Program-made: the position numbers and the translations under genes
NCBI RefSeq assembly: GCF_001507435.1
Contig: NZ_LMWH01000116.1
Coordinates: 1-64,000 of the forward strand
Origin: Streptomyces sp. NRRL F-5122
Lineage (GTDB): Bacteria; Actinomycetota; Actinomycetes; Streptomycetales; Streptomycetaceae
Length of the DNA: 64,000 nucleotides
Direction: 5' to 3'
Part shown: positions 9,095 through 18,828 of the stretch, one piece after another
Layout of the letters: each line of letters starts with the position of its first letter
Numbering within the stretch: position 1 is the stretch's first letter
Notes under the pieces: generated by a model
The model's database searches: none
What the model was told of the DNA's origin: nothing
What the model saw: the letters and a program-made list of their open reading frames with translations, nothing else

Positions 9095-9188
9095 CGGGGG
9101 CCGTCCCGGGGCGGAGAGGCCTCTTACGAGGTGCTCCGGCCGGGGGCCGCGAGCGCATCCCGCGCAAGCGGCCGATCCCGCTCGCTTC

Positions 9189-9205
9189 GATAAACGCGGT
9201 AAATC
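9189..9205. promoter_or_regulatory. Candidate LysR box upstream of oxc
   Basis: GATAAACGCGGTAAATC is an interrupted palindrome of the form GAT-N2-AC-N3-GT-N2-ATC with the T-N11-A spacing typical of LysR sites. It lies about 98 bp before the oxc start, a normal activator position, and next to the LysR gene. Confidence 0.4.
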
Positions 9206-9302
9206 AGCTGGTTGGCAAAAGATCTTGGACGCGCCGGCCCCATGGCGCGGATGGTGAAACACGGAAGACGAACTGGGCGACCCGCTAGGGAGGATCCGGA
9301 CC

Positions 9303-11036
9303 ATGACGGACGCTGTCGTACAGGACACGGGCGTGGAGGGCGCCGATCAACCGGCCGCCCTGACCGACGGGATCCATCTGGTCGTCGACGCACTCAAGCT
9401 CAACGGTGTCGAGACCATCTACGGGGTCGTCGGTATCCCGATCACCGACCTGGCCCGTCTCGCGCAGGCCTCGGGCATCCGCTACATCGGTTTCCGGCAC
9501 GAGAGCGACGCCGGCCACGCGGCGGCGGCGGCCGGCTTCCTCACGCAGAAGCCGGGCATCTGCCTCACGGTGTCGGCGCCGGGCTTCCTCAACGGACTCG
9601 TGGCGCTCGCCAACGCCACCACCAACTGCTTCCCGATGGTGCAGATCTCCGGGTCGAGCGAGCGGCACCTCGTCGATCTCCAGCGCGGCGACTACGAGGA
9701 GATGGACCAGCTCGCGGCCGCCAAGCCGTTCGTCAAGGCCGCCTACCGAGTGCACCGGGCCGAGGACATCGGCCGTGGCCTCGCCCGCGCGATCCGCACC
9801 GCGATCTCCGGCCGCCCCGGCGGGGTCTACCTGGACATCCCGGCCGCGGTGCTGGGTGAGGTCCTCGACGCCGAGAAGGGCGCCGCGTCGCTGTGGCGGC
9901 TCGTCGACCCGGCGCCGCGCCAACTGCCTCAGCCGGAGGCCGTGGACCGGGCGATCGAACTCCTCGCCGGCGCCGAGAGGCCCCTGCTGGTGCTCGGAAA
10001 GGGCGCCGCGTACGCCCAGGCGGACGACCTGATCCGGGAGTTCGTCGAGTCCACCGGCATTCCCTACCTGCCCATGTCGATGGCGAAGGGCCTGCTGCCC
10101 GACGACCATCCGCAGTCGGCGTCGACGGCCAGGTCTCTCGCGCTGCGCCGGGCGGACGTCGTCATGCTGGTCGGCGCCCGTCTGAACTGGCTGCTCGGTC
10201 ACGGCGACGCGCCCCAGTGGAACCCGGACGCCAAGTTCGTCCAGGTCGACATCGCCGCCACGGAGATGGACAGCAACCAGCCCATCGCCGCTCCGCTGGT
10301 CGGGGACGTCGGCTCCGTGATGGAGGCCCTCGTCGAGCGCAGCAAGCCGGGCCGGATCACGGCCCCGGCACCGTGGCGCGAGGAACTCACCGCCCGCTCC
10401 GCGCAGAACGTCGCCAAGATGTCCGGTCGCCTGAAGGCCGCCGCCACGGCGCACCCGATGAAGTTCCTCGGCGCGCTCCAGGCCATCCGCGACGTGCTGC
10501 AGGAGAACCCCGGCGCCTACGTCGTCAACGAGGGTGCCAACGCGCTCGACCTGGCCCGCAACACGATCGGCATGCAGGTGCCGCGCCACCGCCTGGACAG
10601 TGGCACCTGGGGCGTCATGGGCATCGGCATGGGCTACGCCATCGCCGCCGCCGTCGAGACCGGCGGCCCGGTCGTCGCCATCGAGGGCGACAGCGCGTTC
10701 GGGTTCAGCGGCATGGAGATCGAGACGGTCTGCCGCTACAACCTGCCCATCGTCACCGTCGTCCTGAACAACAGCGGCGTCTACCGGGGCGACGACGCCT
10801 CCCCCTCCGACGATCCGGCACCGACCGCGCTGAAGGCCCGTCACGACCTCATGATCAAGGCGTTCGGTGGCGCGGGCTACCAGGCGACGACGCCCGACGA
10901 GGTCGCCACCACCCTTCGCGAGGCACTGGCCGCGGGCGGTCCGGCACTGATCGACTGCGTGATCGATCCGACGGACGGCACGGAGAGCGGCAACATCGCG
11001 CACCTCAACCCCAAGGGCATCAGCGTCCCACGCTGA
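9303..11036 (+). CDS. oxc: Oxalyl-CoA decarboxylase
   Basis: 577 residues, the usual length for this ThDP enzyme, which converts oxalyl-CoA to formyl-CoA and CO2 in the cytoplasm. Visible landmarks are [11 protein letters not shown] with the ThDP-activating Glu at about 67, [15 protein letters not shown], and the ThDP/Mg motif [16 protein letters not shown] at about 461-476 ending in LNNSG. The stretch [12 protein letters not shown] and the overall pattern separate it from acetolactate synthase and benzoylformate decarboxylase. It is followed 58 bp later by frc in the same direction, the standard pairing for oxalate catabolism. The start ATG has AGGGAGGA upstream. The promoter region holds a LysR-type box but no clear copy of the island palindrome. 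Confidence 0.96.
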   Translation: MTDAVVQDTGVEGADQPAALTDGIHLVVDALKLNGVETIYGVVGIPITDLARLAQASGIRYIGFRHESDAGHAAAAAGFLTQKPGICLTVSAPGFLNGLVALANATTNCFPMVQISGSSERHLVDLQRGDYEEMDQLAAAKPFVKAAYRVHRAEDIGRGLARAIRTAISGRPGGVYLDIPAAVLGEVLDAEKGAASLWRLVDPAPRQLPQPEAVDRAIELLAGAERPLLVLGKGAAYAQADDLIREFVESTGIPYLPMSMAKGLLPDDHPQSASTARSLALRRADVVMLVGARLNWLLGHGDAPQWNPDAKFVQVDIAATEMDSNQPIAAPLVGDVGSVMEALVERSKPGRITAPAPWREELTARSAQNVAKMSGRLKAAATAHPMKFLGALQAIRDVLQENPGAYVVNEGANALDLARNTIGMQVPRHRLDSGTWGVMGIGMGYAIAAAVETGGPVVAIEGDSAFGFSGMEIETVCRYNLPIVTVVLNNSGVYRGDDASPSDDPAPTALKARHDLMIKAFGGAGYQATTPDEVATTLREALAAGGPALIDCVIDPTDGTESGNIAHLNPKGISVPR

Positions 11037-11094
11037 ACCACGTCCCGGCCCTCGCACATTCCGCACCGAGACGATTCACGAGAGAGAAACCAAT

Positions 11095-12351
11095 ATGACT
11101 GAACTGCCGCTCTCCGGGATTAAGGTCATCGACTTCACCGGAGTGCAGGCCGGACCGGCCTGCACACAGATGCTCGCCTGGTTCGGAGCCGACGTCCTCA
11201 AGGTCGAGCGCACCACCGGCGGCGACGTGACGCGCAACCAGCTGCGCGACATCCCCGACGCCGACGCGCTGTACTTCACCATGCTGAACAGCAACAAGCG
11301 CTCCCTGGCCATCAACACCAAGTCCCCCGAGGGACGGGAGGTCATGGAGAAGCTGATCCGTGAGGCCGACATCCTGGTGGAGAACTTCGCACCGGGTGCC
11401 ATGGACCGCATGGGCCTGGACTGGGAGACCCTCCAGGAGTGGAATCCGCGGCTGATCTTCGGCTCCGTCAAGGGGTTCAACGAGGACTCGCCGTGGAACG
11501 ACCTGAAGGTCTACGAGAACGTGGCCCAGTGCGCCGGCGGTGCCGCCTCGACGACCGGCTTCTGGGACGGGCCGCCGACCGTCAGCGGAGCCGCCCTCGG
11601 CGACAGCAACACGGGCATGCACCTGCTGATCGGTCTTCTGACGGCGCTGATCGACCGCGACCGGACCGGCAGGGGCCAGAAGGTGGCGGTGTCCATGCAG
11701 GACGCCGTGCTCAACCTGTCCCGGGTCAAGCTGCGTGACCAGCAGCGCCTGGACCGGGTCGGCTACCTGGAGGAGTACCCCCAGTACCCGAACGGCGAGT
11801 TCGGTCAGGCCGTGCCCCGGGGCGGCAACGCCGGCGGCGGTGGCCAGCCCGGCTGGGTGCTCAAGTGCAAGGGCTGGGAGACCGACCCCAACGCGTACAT
11901 CTACTTCACGGTCCAGGAGCAGAACTGGAAGCGGACCGCCGAGGCCATCGGCCGCCCCGAGTGGGCCGAGGACCCGGACTACTCGACCGCCAAGGCCCGG
12001 CAGTCCCGCATCTTCGAGATCTTCGAGGAGATCGAGAAGTGGCTCGCCGACAAGACGAAGTACGAGGCGGTCGACATCCTGCGCAAGTGGGAGGTGCCCT
12101 GCGCCCCGGTGATGAGCATGAAGGAGCTCGCCGAGGACGAGGCGCTGCGCCGCAGCGGCACCGTGGTGGAGGTCGAGCAGAAGGGCCGCGGGACGTATCT
12201 GACCGTCGGCAGCCCGATCAAGTTCTCCGGGTTCAAGCCGGACATCAAGGGTGCCCCGCTGCTCGGTGAGCACACCGACGACGTCCTCGGCGCGCTGGGC
12301 TACGACGCCGGCGCCATCGCCGCGATGCGCGAGAAGCAGGTCGTCATCTGA
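11095..12351 (+). CDS. frc: Formyl-CoA:oxalate CoA-transferase
   Basis: 418 residues, class III CoA-transferase. It moves CoA from formyl-CoA to oxalate, releasing formate and regenerating oxalyl-CoA for Oxc. Diagnostic features are [20 protein letters not shown] at the N-terminus, the catalytic Asp in GDSNTGMH (about residue 170) that forms the aspartyl intermediates, and the glycine-rich loop GGGGQPGW that covers the active site in characterised formyl-CoA transferases. These distinguish it from CaiB and BaiF relatives. A GAGAGAG site precedes ATG 11095. It sits directly after oxc and is very likely cotranscribed. Confidence 0.96.
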   Translation: MTELPLSGIKVIDFTGVQAGPACTQMLAWFGADVLKVERTTGGDVTRNQLRDIPDADALYFTMLNSNKRSLAINTKSPEGREVMEKLIREADILVENFAPGAMDRMGLDWETLQEWNPRLIFGSVKGFNEDSPWNDLKVYENVAQCAGGAASTTGFWDGPPTVSGAALGDSNTGMHLLIGLLTALIDRDRTGRGQKVAVSMQDAVLNLSRVKLRDQQRLDRVGYLEEYPQYPNGEFGQAVPRGGNAGGGGQPGWVLKCKGWETDPNAYIYFTVQEQNWKRTAEAIGRPEWAEDPDYSTAKARQSRIFEIFEEIEKWLADKTKYEAVDILRKWEVPCAPVMSMKELAEDEALRRSGTVVEVEQKGRGTYLTVGSPIKFSGFKPDIKGAPLLGEHTDDVLGALGYDAGAIAAMREKQVVI

Positions 12352-12484
12352 AGCGGTCCGTCCATCCGCGGACAGGGTGAATGACGCGAGAGCGGACGTC
12401 CTGTCCGCACCACGGAGCCGGCCCCGGCCATCGGTCAGGGCCGGCTTTCCGTTGTGGGTTCCCGGTAGCCCGGACGGGGGAGTA

Positions 12485-12504
12485 GAATACTGTATACGGT
12501 ATTC
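12485..12504. promoter_or_regulatory. Island palindrome, site B (best copy)
   Basis: GAATACTGTATACGGTATTC is a 20-bp inverted repeat with a single mismatched pair. It contains the perfect core ATACTGTATAC (12487-12497) and ends 18 bp before the ATPase start codon, a position suited to repression. Confidence 0.7.
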
Positions 12505-12522
12505 AATCCTTCTGGTGGCAAC

Positions 12523-13062
12523 ATGTGGGATCACGTCCAGAGCGGGACTCCGGACCGCGAGGGAGCGGTGGCGCACGGCCCGGTGGCCGCCGCACAGCCG
12601 GACTCCGCCCGGCATGCGTTGCTCGTCATGCCTGCCCGGCCGGCGTCGGTGCGCAGTGCGCGGCACATCGCCGAGGCGCTGCTCCGCCGCTGGGACCTCC
12701 GTGCGGACGACAGATACACGGCCGTCCTCGTCGTCGACGAGCTGGCGGCCAATGCCGCCGAGCACGGCCATCGGCGGCTGACGCTGCGCCTGGACCTGGG
12801 GCCGGACTTCCTGCGGGTGCGGGCGCATGATCACGGCGGCGGCCGCCGGCCCGCTCGTCCATGCCAGGACGCCGACCCCGACGAGCACGGCCGTGGCCTG
12901 GCGATCATCGACGCGCTCGCGGCGCGGATGGAGATACGGCGCGACGCCGCAGGGTGGTGCGTCGTGGTGGAGCTCCCCGTGACGCGCCCGGGGCCCGGGG
13001 TGACGCTGGCGTACGGAACGCCCGGAGCGGCCGGACGCGACGGTGCCCGGCCGCTGGGCTGA
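12523..13062 (+). CDS. RsbW-like ATP-binding regulatory protein
   Basis: 179 residues with a GHKL/HATPase_c_2 fold: the N box DELAANAAEHG at about 70-80, the G1-like DHGGGR at about 105, and the G2 motif DEHGRGLAII at about 123-132. There is no histidine kinase dimerisation domain, so it belongs to the single-domain serine-kinase or anti-sigma-factor-like proteins numerous in Streptomyces. Partners would be an anti-anti-sigma factor or sigma factor, none of which is adjacent. Its promoter is almost covered by the best copy of the island palindrome, so it appears to belong to the oxalate-formate regulon. The ribosome binding site before ATG 12523 is weak. Confidence 0.8.
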   Translation: MWDHVQSGTPDREGAVAHGPVAAAQPDSARHALLVMPARPASVRSARHIAEALLRRWDLRADDRYTAVLVVDELAANAAEHGHRRLTLRLDLGPDFLRVRAHDHGGGRRPARPCQDADPDEHGRGLAIIDALAARMEIRRDAAGWCVVVELPVTRPGPGVTLAYGTPGAAGRDGARPLG

Positions 13063-13462
13063 CCGCGGGGCGGCCGGCCCTCGCCTCCTCCTCCGTCTCT
13101 CGGTGCGACTCCCGCGTCAGCCGCGGGGCCGGAGGGGCGCCTACCACCTGGGCCGGGTGCACATGGAGGCCACTCCGATGGAGCTGAGCGCGCCTCCCTG
13201 CCCGCGTTCCGGGCGGTGCGACAGCGGGCAGTCCCGGACCTCGTCGGCGTTCCGGTGAGAGGCGTCCCGCCGCCGCAGCAGGGCGCACGGGGCCGCGGGG
13301 TGCCGCAGAAGGGCGTCCGGGGCGTGGGGGTGCCGCGGGGCGCGTCCTCGGCCCCGGCCGGACGCATCCGCTCCTTGGTCCTGGCACCGCCGGCGGGGTC
13401 GGTCGAGTTGGGGTGCGCGGTCGGCTGCCCGCTGCATGTGAACCACCGCTGCACAGGTATTG
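13063..13462. other. Intergenic region before carbonic anhydrase
   Basis: About 400 bp with G-rich imperfect repeats around 13265-13350. The only possible gene I see is a 31-codon frame at 13163-13258 (starting MEATPMELSAPPCPRSG, two Cys) with a weak GGGTGC upstream. I do not recognise it and give it low weight. Confidence 0.3.
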
Positions 13463-13473
13463 CATACTGTATG
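13463..13473. promoter_or_regulatory. Island palindrome, site C (carbonic anhydrase)
   Basis: CATACTGTATG is a perfect 11-bp palindrome matching the island core. It overlaps the upstream candidate start codon (ATG 13471) and lies 22 bp before the preferred one (13495). Confidence 0.6.
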
Positions 13474-13494
13474 GAGTCTACGCATCCTGATTCC

Positions 13495-14118
13495 ATGGCC
13501 CACAACCAGACGCCCTCCGCAGCCCAGGCCCTCGACATCCTGTTGACGGGCAATCAGCGCTTCGTCGCCGGAGATCCGCAGCACCCCAACCAGGACGCCG
13601 CACGCCGCGCCGCCCTGGCACCCGGTCAGCATCCGTTCGCCGTGGTTTTCGGATGCTCCGACTCACGACTGGCCGCGGAGATCATCTTCGACCGCGGGCT
13701 GGGCGACCTCTTCGTCGTGCGTACCGCAGGACATGTGCTCGGTCCCGAGGTGCTCGGCAGCATCGAGTACGGAGCGGGACAGCTGGGCTGCCCTCTCGTC
13801 GTCGTGCTCGGGCACGACGCGTGCGGTGCGATCCGCGCGGCGCGCACGGCTCTCGCGGAGGGCCTGGCCCCGTCCGGATACGTCCGCGACGTCGTCGAGC
13901 GCGTCACGCCCAGCGTGCTGACCGCGCGCGCTGCGGGGCTGAGCGAGGAGGCCGACATCGTGGACGAGCACATAAGGCACACCGTGGATCTGCTGCAGAA
14001 CCGCTCACCCGCCCTCGTCGGCGGGGACGCAGCCGTCGTGGGCCTCTCCTACCACCTCGGCGACGGACGGGTCCGGCTGGTCACCAGCCGCGGCCTGGAC
14101 GGCGTCGCGGCCGCCTGA
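13495..14118 (+). CDS. Beta-class carbonic anhydrase
   Basis: 207 residues from ATG 13495 (215 if ATG 13471 is used). It interconverts CO2 and bicarbonate. Zinc ligands are in CSDSR (about residue 50) and HDACG (about 104-108), with the Asp-Arg dyad in the first motif. The N-terminus ALDILLTGNQRFVAG is typical of the bacterial clade B type. No signal peptide is seen, so it is cytoplasmic. Neither start has a good ribosome binding site; ATG 13471 lies inside the palindrome and could be leaderless. It converges on the formate dehydrogenase operon and shares a large terminator with it. In this setting it would hydrate CO2 released by Oxc and formate dehydrogenase. Confidence 0.93.
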   Translation: MAHNQTPSAAQALDILLTGNQRFVAGDPQHPNQDAARRAALAPGQHPFAVVFGCSDSRLAAEIIFDRGLGDLFVVRTAGHVLGPEVLGSIEYGAGQLGCPLVVVLGHDACGAIRAARTALAEGLAPSGYVRDVVERVTPSVLTARAAGLSEEADIVDEHIRHTVDLLQNRSPALVGGDAAVVGLSYHLGDGRVRLVTSRGLDGVAAA

Positions 14119-14130
14119 GCGTTCGGGCTC

Positions 14131-14195
14131 CCGGCACACGACTTCGCCTCACCCCCCTTCGACATGAAGGGGGGTGAGGCGAAGTCGTGTGCCGG
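14131..14195. terminator. Perfect 30-bp bidirectional terminator hairpin
   Basis: Bases 14131-14160 pair perfectly with 14166-14195 around the 5-nt loop GACAT. It sits between the convergent carbonic anhydrase (stop 14118) and fdsD (stop 14209) genes, 12-13 bp from each, so it serves both transcripts. Confidence 0.85.
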
Positions 14196-14208
14196 AGGCG
14201 CCCGCCGG

Positions 14209-14445
14209 TCAGCCCGCGGGGGCCTCCCGCGACCGGGTCAGCAGCCCCGCGGCGGCGACGACCACGGGATCCAGGCCGTCCGCCCCGGTCTCCACCAGCT
14301 CCAGCAGCCGGGCACGCATCCGCGGGTCCCAGAACCGGCGGATGTGGCCCGCGATCGCCTCCGCGGCCTCGTCACCGGGCACATGCCGCAGGTTCGCGGC
14401 GATCTGGTTCGCCATCCGCTGCTCGGACGGCACAGCGGCGGCCAT
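14209..14445 (-). CDS. fdsD: Formate dehydrogenase delta subunit
   Basis: 78 residues. The pattern RMANQIAANLRHVPGDEAAE, then HIRRFWDPRMRARLLE and LDPVVVAAAGLL, is that of the small FdsD subunit found at the 3' end of NAD-linked molybdenum formate dehydrogenase operons. The delta subunit is needed for an active complex in some homologues, though it carries no cofactor. It is the last gene of the operon; its ATG at 14445 comes one base after the fdsA TGA. Confidence 0.85.
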   Translation of the reverse strand: MAAAVPSEQRMANQIAANLRHVPGDEAAEAIAGHIRRFWDPRMRARLLELVETGADGLDPVVVAAAGLLTRSREAPAG

Positions 14446-14446
14446 C

Positions 14447-17263
14447 TCAGTCCACCGCCGCGAGCCGCTCGGTCCCCAGGGACTCGCCGGCGTGCCGCTC
14501 GAGCGGATGGGCGAGGCCCACCTGCACGGCGGTCACCTTGTACTCGGGGCAGTTGGTCGCCCAGTCCGAGTTCTCGGTGGTGACCACGTTGGCGCCGGTC
14601 ACCGGGTGGTGGAACGTCGTGTAGACGACGCCCGGCGGCATCCGGTCGGAGATCCGGGCCCGAAGCGTCGTACTGCCGACCCGGCTGGCCAGCGTCACCA
14701 GGTCGCCGTCGGTGATGCCCCGGTTCTCGGCGTCCAGCGGATGCAGCTCCAGCAGGTCCTCGGGGTGCCATGCCACGTTGCCCGTACGCCGCGTCTGCGC
14801 TCCCACGTTGTACTGACTGAGGATGCGGCCCGTGGTCAGCACCAGCGGGTAGCGAGAGGTGGTCCGCTCGTCCGTCGGCACATAGGCCGTGACGACGAAC
14901 TTGCCCTTGCCGCGGACGAACGCGTCGACGTGCATGGTCGGGGTGCCCTGCGGAGCCTCGTCGTTGCACGGCCACTGGACGCTGCCGAGCTTGTCGAGCA
15001 ACTCGAAGGAGACACCCTTGAAGGTGGGTGTGACCTGGGCGATCTCGTCCATGATCTGGCTCGGGTGGTCGTACGCCATGGGATAGCCCATGGCGGTGGC
15101 GATCTCGCTGACGATCTGCCACTCGTGCTTGCCTGTCTTGGGCTTCATCACCGCCCGCACCCGGTTGATGCGGCGCTCGGCGTTGGTGAAGGTGCCGTCC
15201 TTCTCCAGGAACGAGGCGCCCGGCAGGAAGACGTGCGCGAACCTGGCCGTCTCGTTGAGGAACAGGTCCTGCACCACGACCAGGTCCATCGCCGCCAGCG
15301 CCGCGCTGACGTGCTGGAGGTTCGGGTCGGACTGGGCGATGTCCTCGCCGTGCACGAACAGGCCCCGGAAGGAACCGTCGATCGCCGCGTCGAACATGTT
15401 CGGGATCCGCAGCCCCGGCTCGGGCAGTAGGGAACGGCCCCACAACTCCTCGAACACGGTGCGGACCGCATCGTCGGAGACATGGCGGTAGCCCGTGAAC
15501 TCGTGCGGGAAGGAACCCATGTCGCAGGAGCCCTGCACGTTGTTCTGGCCGCGCAGCGGGTTGACGCCCACGCCGTCCCGGCCGATGTTGCCGCAGGCCA
15601 TCGCGAGGTTCGCCATCCCCATGACCATCGTGGAGCCCTGGCTGTGCTCGGTCACGCCGAGACCGTAGTAGATGGCTGCGTTGGGCGCCTGCGCGTACAG
15701 CCGAGCGGCGGCCCGCAGTTCCTCCGCGGGAACGCCGGTGACGGGCTCGGTGGCCTCCGGGCTGTTCTCGGGGAGGGCGACGAACCGGGCCCAGTCGTCG
15801 AACCCTTCGCACCGCGCATCGACGAAGGAGCGGTCGACCAGGTCCTCGGTCACCACCACGTGCGCCATGGCGTTGATGACGGCCACGTTCGTGCTGGGCT
15901 TGAGCTGCAGATGATGTGCCGCCTGGATGTGCGGCGAGCGCACCAGGTCGATACGCCGCGGGTCGACCACGACGAGCTGGGCACCCTCGCGCAGTCGCTT
16001 CTTCATGCGCGAGGCGAACACCGGGTGACCGTCGGTCGGATTGGCCCCGATGACCATGATGAGGTCGGCCTTCGCCACCGAGCGGAAGTCCTGGGTGCCG
16101 GCCGACTCCCCGAAGGTCTGCTTCAGCCCGTAACCGGTGGGGGAGTGGCAGACCCGGGCGCAGGTGTCGACGTTGTTGTTGCCGAACGCCGCGCGCACCA
16201 TCTTCTGGACGACGTAGACCTCTTCGTTGGTGCACCGCGAGGAGCTGATGGCGCCGATCGAGCTCGGCCCGTACGCGTCCTGGATGGCGCGCATCTTCTC
16301 CGCGACCGTCCGGATGGCCTCGTCCCACTCGACCTCGCGCCACGGGTCGGTGGTCTTCTCGCGCACCATGGGCTTGAGCTTGCGGTCGGGATGGGTCGCA
16401 TAGCCGAAGGCGAAGCGGCCCTTGACGCAGGAGTGGCCCTCGTTCGCCCCGCCGTCCTTGTGGGGCACCATCCGGACCAGTTCGTCGCCGCGCAGCTCGG
16501 CCTTGAACGAGCAGCCCACGCCGCAGTACGCGCAGGTGGTGACCACCGAGCGGGAGGGCATGCCGAGTTCGACGACCGACCGCTCCTGAAGCGTCGCGGT
16601 CGGGCAGGCCTGGACACAGGCGCCGCAGGAGACGCACTCGGAGTCCAGGAAGGACTCACCGGCACCAGGGGAGACCTTGGAGTCGAAGCCGCGGCCTTCG
16701 ATGGTCAGCGCGAAGGTGCCCTGCACCTCGCCGCAGGCGCGCACGCACCGCGAACAGACGATGCACTTGGCCGGGTTGAAGTCGAAGTACGGGTTGCTCA
16801 GGTCCGGCGCGGCGTCGAGGTGGTTCTCGCCCTCGTACCCGTAACGGACCTGGCGCAGCCCCACCACGCCCGCCATGTCCTGCAGTTCGCAGTCGCCGTT
16901 GGCCGAGCAGGTGAGGCAGTCGAGCGGATGGTCGGAGATGTACAGCTCCATGACGCCCTGGCGGAGCTTCTCCACCTTCGGCGTCTGGGTGCGCACGCAC
17001 ATCCCGTCCGCGACCGGTGTGGTGCAGGACGCCGGGGTGCCGCGACGGCCGTCGATCTCCACCACGCACAGCCGGCAGGAACCGAACGGCTCCAGGCTGT
17101 CGGTGGCACAGAGCTTGGGTATGTCGATTCCGGCCTGCGCCGCCGCGCGCATCACCGAGGTGCCCTCGGGCACCGTGACGGGCAGCCCGTCGACCTCGAC
17201 CGTGACGGTCGCCCCGCCTGGCCGTTCCGGGGTTCCGAAGTCGGGCTCCTTGAGCAGTGTCAT
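14447..17263 (-). CDS. fdsA: NAD-linked formate dehydrogenase alpha subunit (Mo)
   Basis: 938 residues. In order: a [2Fe-2S] plant-type ferredoxin domain (Cys at about 52, 63, 66 and 80), a His-Cys3 [4Fe-4S] site (HPLDCLTCSANGDC, about 112-125), two ferredoxin [4Fe-4S] motifs (CIVCSRCVRAC at about 167-177 and CVSCGACVQAC at about 210-220), a MopB [4Fe-4S] site beginning CAYCGVGC (about 244), and the bis-MGD catalytic domain. The molybdenum ligand is Cys at about 372 in ARVCHSPT, so no selenocysteine is needed. It oxidises formate to CO2 and passes electrons to FdsB/FdsG. ATG 17263 overlaps the fdsB stop (ATGA) and has GGAGGG upstream. No fdsC/fdhD maturation gene is nearby, so that chaperone must be encoded elsewhere. 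Confidence 0.95.
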   Translation of the reverse strand: MTLLKEPDFGTPERPGGATVTVEVDGLPVTVPEGTSVMRAAAQAGIDIPKLCATDSLEPFGSCRLCVVEIDGRRGTPASCTTPVADGMCVRTQTPKVEKLRQGVMELYISDHPLDCLTCSANGDCELQDMAGVVGLRQVRYGYEGENHLDAAPDLSNPYFDFNPAKCIVCSRCVRACGEVQGTFALTIEGRGFDSKVSPGAGESFLDSECVSCGACVQACPTATLQERSVVELGMPSRSVVTTCAYCGVGCSFKAELRGDELVRMVPHKDGGANEGHSCVKGRFAFGYATHPDRKLKPMVREKTTDPWREVEWDEAIRTVAEKMRAIQDAYGPSSIGAISSSRCTNEEVYVVQKMVRAAFGNNNVDTCARVCHSPTGYGLKQTFGESAGTQDFRSVAKADLIMVIGANPTDGHPVFASRMKKRLREGAQLVVVDPRRIDLVRSPHIQAAHHLQLKPSTNVAVINAMAHVVVTEDLVDRSFVDARCEGFDDWARFVALPENSPEATEPVTGVPAEELRAAARLYAQAPNAAIYYGLGVTEHSQGSTMVMGMANLAMACGNIGRDGVGVNPLRGQNNVQGSCDMGSFPHEFTGYRHVSDDAVRTVFEELWGRSLLPEPGLRIPNMFDAAIDGSFRGLFVHGEDIAQSDPNLQHVSAALAAMDLVVVQDLFLNETARFAHVFLPGASFLEKDGTFTNAERRINRVRAVMKPKTGKHEWQIVSEIATAMGYPMAYDHPSQIMDEIAQVTPTFKGVSFELLDKLGSVQWPCNDEAPQGTPTMHVDAFVRGKGKFVVTAYVPTDERTTSRYPLVLTTGRILSQYNVGAQTRRTGNVAWHPEDLLELHPLDAENRGITDGDLVTLASRVGSTTLRARISDRMPPGVVYTTFHHPVTGANVVTTENSDWATNCPEYKVTAVQVGLAHPLERHAGESLGTERLAAVD

Positions 17264-18828
17264 GCCGTGCCCTCCCCCCTCGCGAGGAAGTCGTCGGAGA
17301 AGTGTGTGACGGCGCTGCGTACCGGCATGGGGGTCAACCCGCCCATGGCGCACAGCGATCCGTCGGTCATCAGCTCACAGAGGTCCTCGAGCAGGGCGAG
17401 GTTCTCGTCGCGCTGCTCGCCGGCCACGATCCGGTCGATCACTTCGACGCCGCGCACCGAACCGACCCGGCACGGTGTGCACTTGCCGCACGACTCCGCG
17501 GCGCAGAACTCCATCGCGAAGCGGGCCTGCGCCGCCATGTCGACGGTGTCGTCGAAGACCACGACACCGCCGTGGCCGAGCATGGCGCCCGCCGCGGCGA
17601 ACGCCTCGTAGTCCATGGGCAGATCGAACTGGGACGTCGGCAGGTAGGCGCCCAGTGGCCCGCCCACCTGCACCGTGCGCACCGGCCGTCCGCTGAGCGT
17701 CCCGCCGCCGTAGTCCTCGATCAGCTCGCGGAGGGTGACGCCGAACGCCGTCTCGACGATGCCGCCGTGCGCGATGTTTCCGCCGAGCTGGAAGACCTGT
17801 GTGCCGCGTGAGCGTTCCACGCCGAGTTCCTGGTACGCCTTCGCCCCGTCGGCGAGGATCACCGGAACCGTGGCCAGGGTCAGGACGTTGTTGACGACGG
17901 TCGGCTTGCCGAACAGCCCCTCGATGGCAGGGATGGGCGGCTTGGCGCGGACGACGCCGCGCTTGCCCTCCAGGCTCTCCAGCATGGAGGTCTCCTCACC
18001 GCAGATGTACGCGCCGGCGCCGACCCGCACGTGCAGATCGAAGGTGAGGTCCGAGCCGAGGATGCGCTCCCCGAGCCAATGGCGATCACGCGCGATCGCG
18101 ATCGCGGCCCGCATCGTGGCCACCGCGTCCGGGTACTCCGAGCGGATGTAGACATAGCCCTCGCGGGCGCCGACCGCGTGTGCGGCGATCGTCATGCCCT
18201 CGATGAGCATGAACGGGTCGCCCTCCATGACCATGCGGTCGGCGAACGTGCCGCTGTCGCCCTCGTCGGCGTTGCAGCAGACGAACTTCAGCGTGTCGGC
18301 GCAGTCGAGCACGGTCTTCCACTTGATGCCGGCCGGGAACCCCGCGCCCCCCCGGCCGCGCAGACCGGACTCGGTGACGGCGGCGACCACGTCGGAGGGC
18401 GACAGGTCCAGGGCTCTGCGCAGCCCGACGAGGCCGCCGTGGCGCTCGTAGTCCTCCGGGGAGATGGGGTCGATGATCCCGACCCGGGTGAACGTGACCC
18501 GGTTCTGGCGGGCCAGCCACGGAAGTTCGTCCACGACACCGAGCCGCAGAGGGTGGTCCGCGCCGTCCAGGAAGTCGGCGGCCAGCAAGTCCGCCACGTC
18601 CGAGGGTGCCACGGGACCGTAGCCGATCCGGCCCTCAGAGGTGGCCACCTCGACCAGCGGTTCCAGCCAGAGCATGCCGCGCGACCCGTTGCGCACCAGG
18701 TTGATCGGCAGGTTCCGGGCGTCGGCAGCCCGTCGGATCGCCTCCGCCACCGCGTCGGCCCCGACCGACCGCGCGGCCGAGTCGCGGGGGACGTACACCG
18801 TCACCGGGGAGTTCGATGTCTGTGTCAT
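17260..18828 (-). CDS. fdsB: Formate dehydrogenase beta subunit (NuoF-like)
   Basis: 522 residues. An N-terminal thioredoxin-like extension is followed by a NuoF/HoxF-type domain with the FMN/NADH region GLRGRGGAGFPAGIKW and the C-terminal [4Fe-4S] motif ESCGKCTPCRVG. It carries FMN and reduces NAD+ with electrons from FdsA. The start ATG 18828 overlaps the fdsG stop (ATGA) and the stop overlaps the fdsA start, so the three genes are tightly coupled. I prefer 18828 to the longer frame because of that overlap and because MTQTSNSPVTVYVPRDSA begins the normal domain. Confidence 0.95.
   Translation of the reverse strand: MTQTSNSPVTVYVPRDSAARSVGADAVAEAIRRAADARNLPINLVRNGSRGMLWLEPLVEVATSEGRIGYGPVAPSDVADLLAADFLDGADHPLRLGVVDELPWLARQNRVTFTRVGIIDPISPEDYERHGGLVGLRRALDLSPSDVVAAVTESGLRGRGGAGFPAGIKWKTVLDCADTLKFVCCNADEGDSGTFADRMVMEGDPFMLIEGMTIAAHAVGAREGYVYIRSEYPDAVATMRAAIAIARDRHWLGERILGSDLTFDLHVRVGAGAYICGEETSMLESLEGKRGVVRAKPPIPAIEGLFGKPTVVNNVLTLATVPVILADGAKAYQELGVERSRGTQVFQLGGNIAHGGIVETAFGVTLRELIEDYGGGTLSGRPVRTVQVGGPLGAYLPTSQFDLPMDYEAFAAAGAMLGHGGVVVFDDTVDMAAQARFAMEFCAAESCGKCTPCRVGSVRGVEVIDRIVAGEQRDENLALLEDLCELMTDGSLCAMGGLTPMPVRSAVTHFSDDFLARGEGTA

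Noticed and set aside
13163..13258. 31-codon frame upstream of carbonic anhydrase
   Set aside because: Weak ribosome binding site, no recognisable product, and located in a G-rich repeat-prone stretch.
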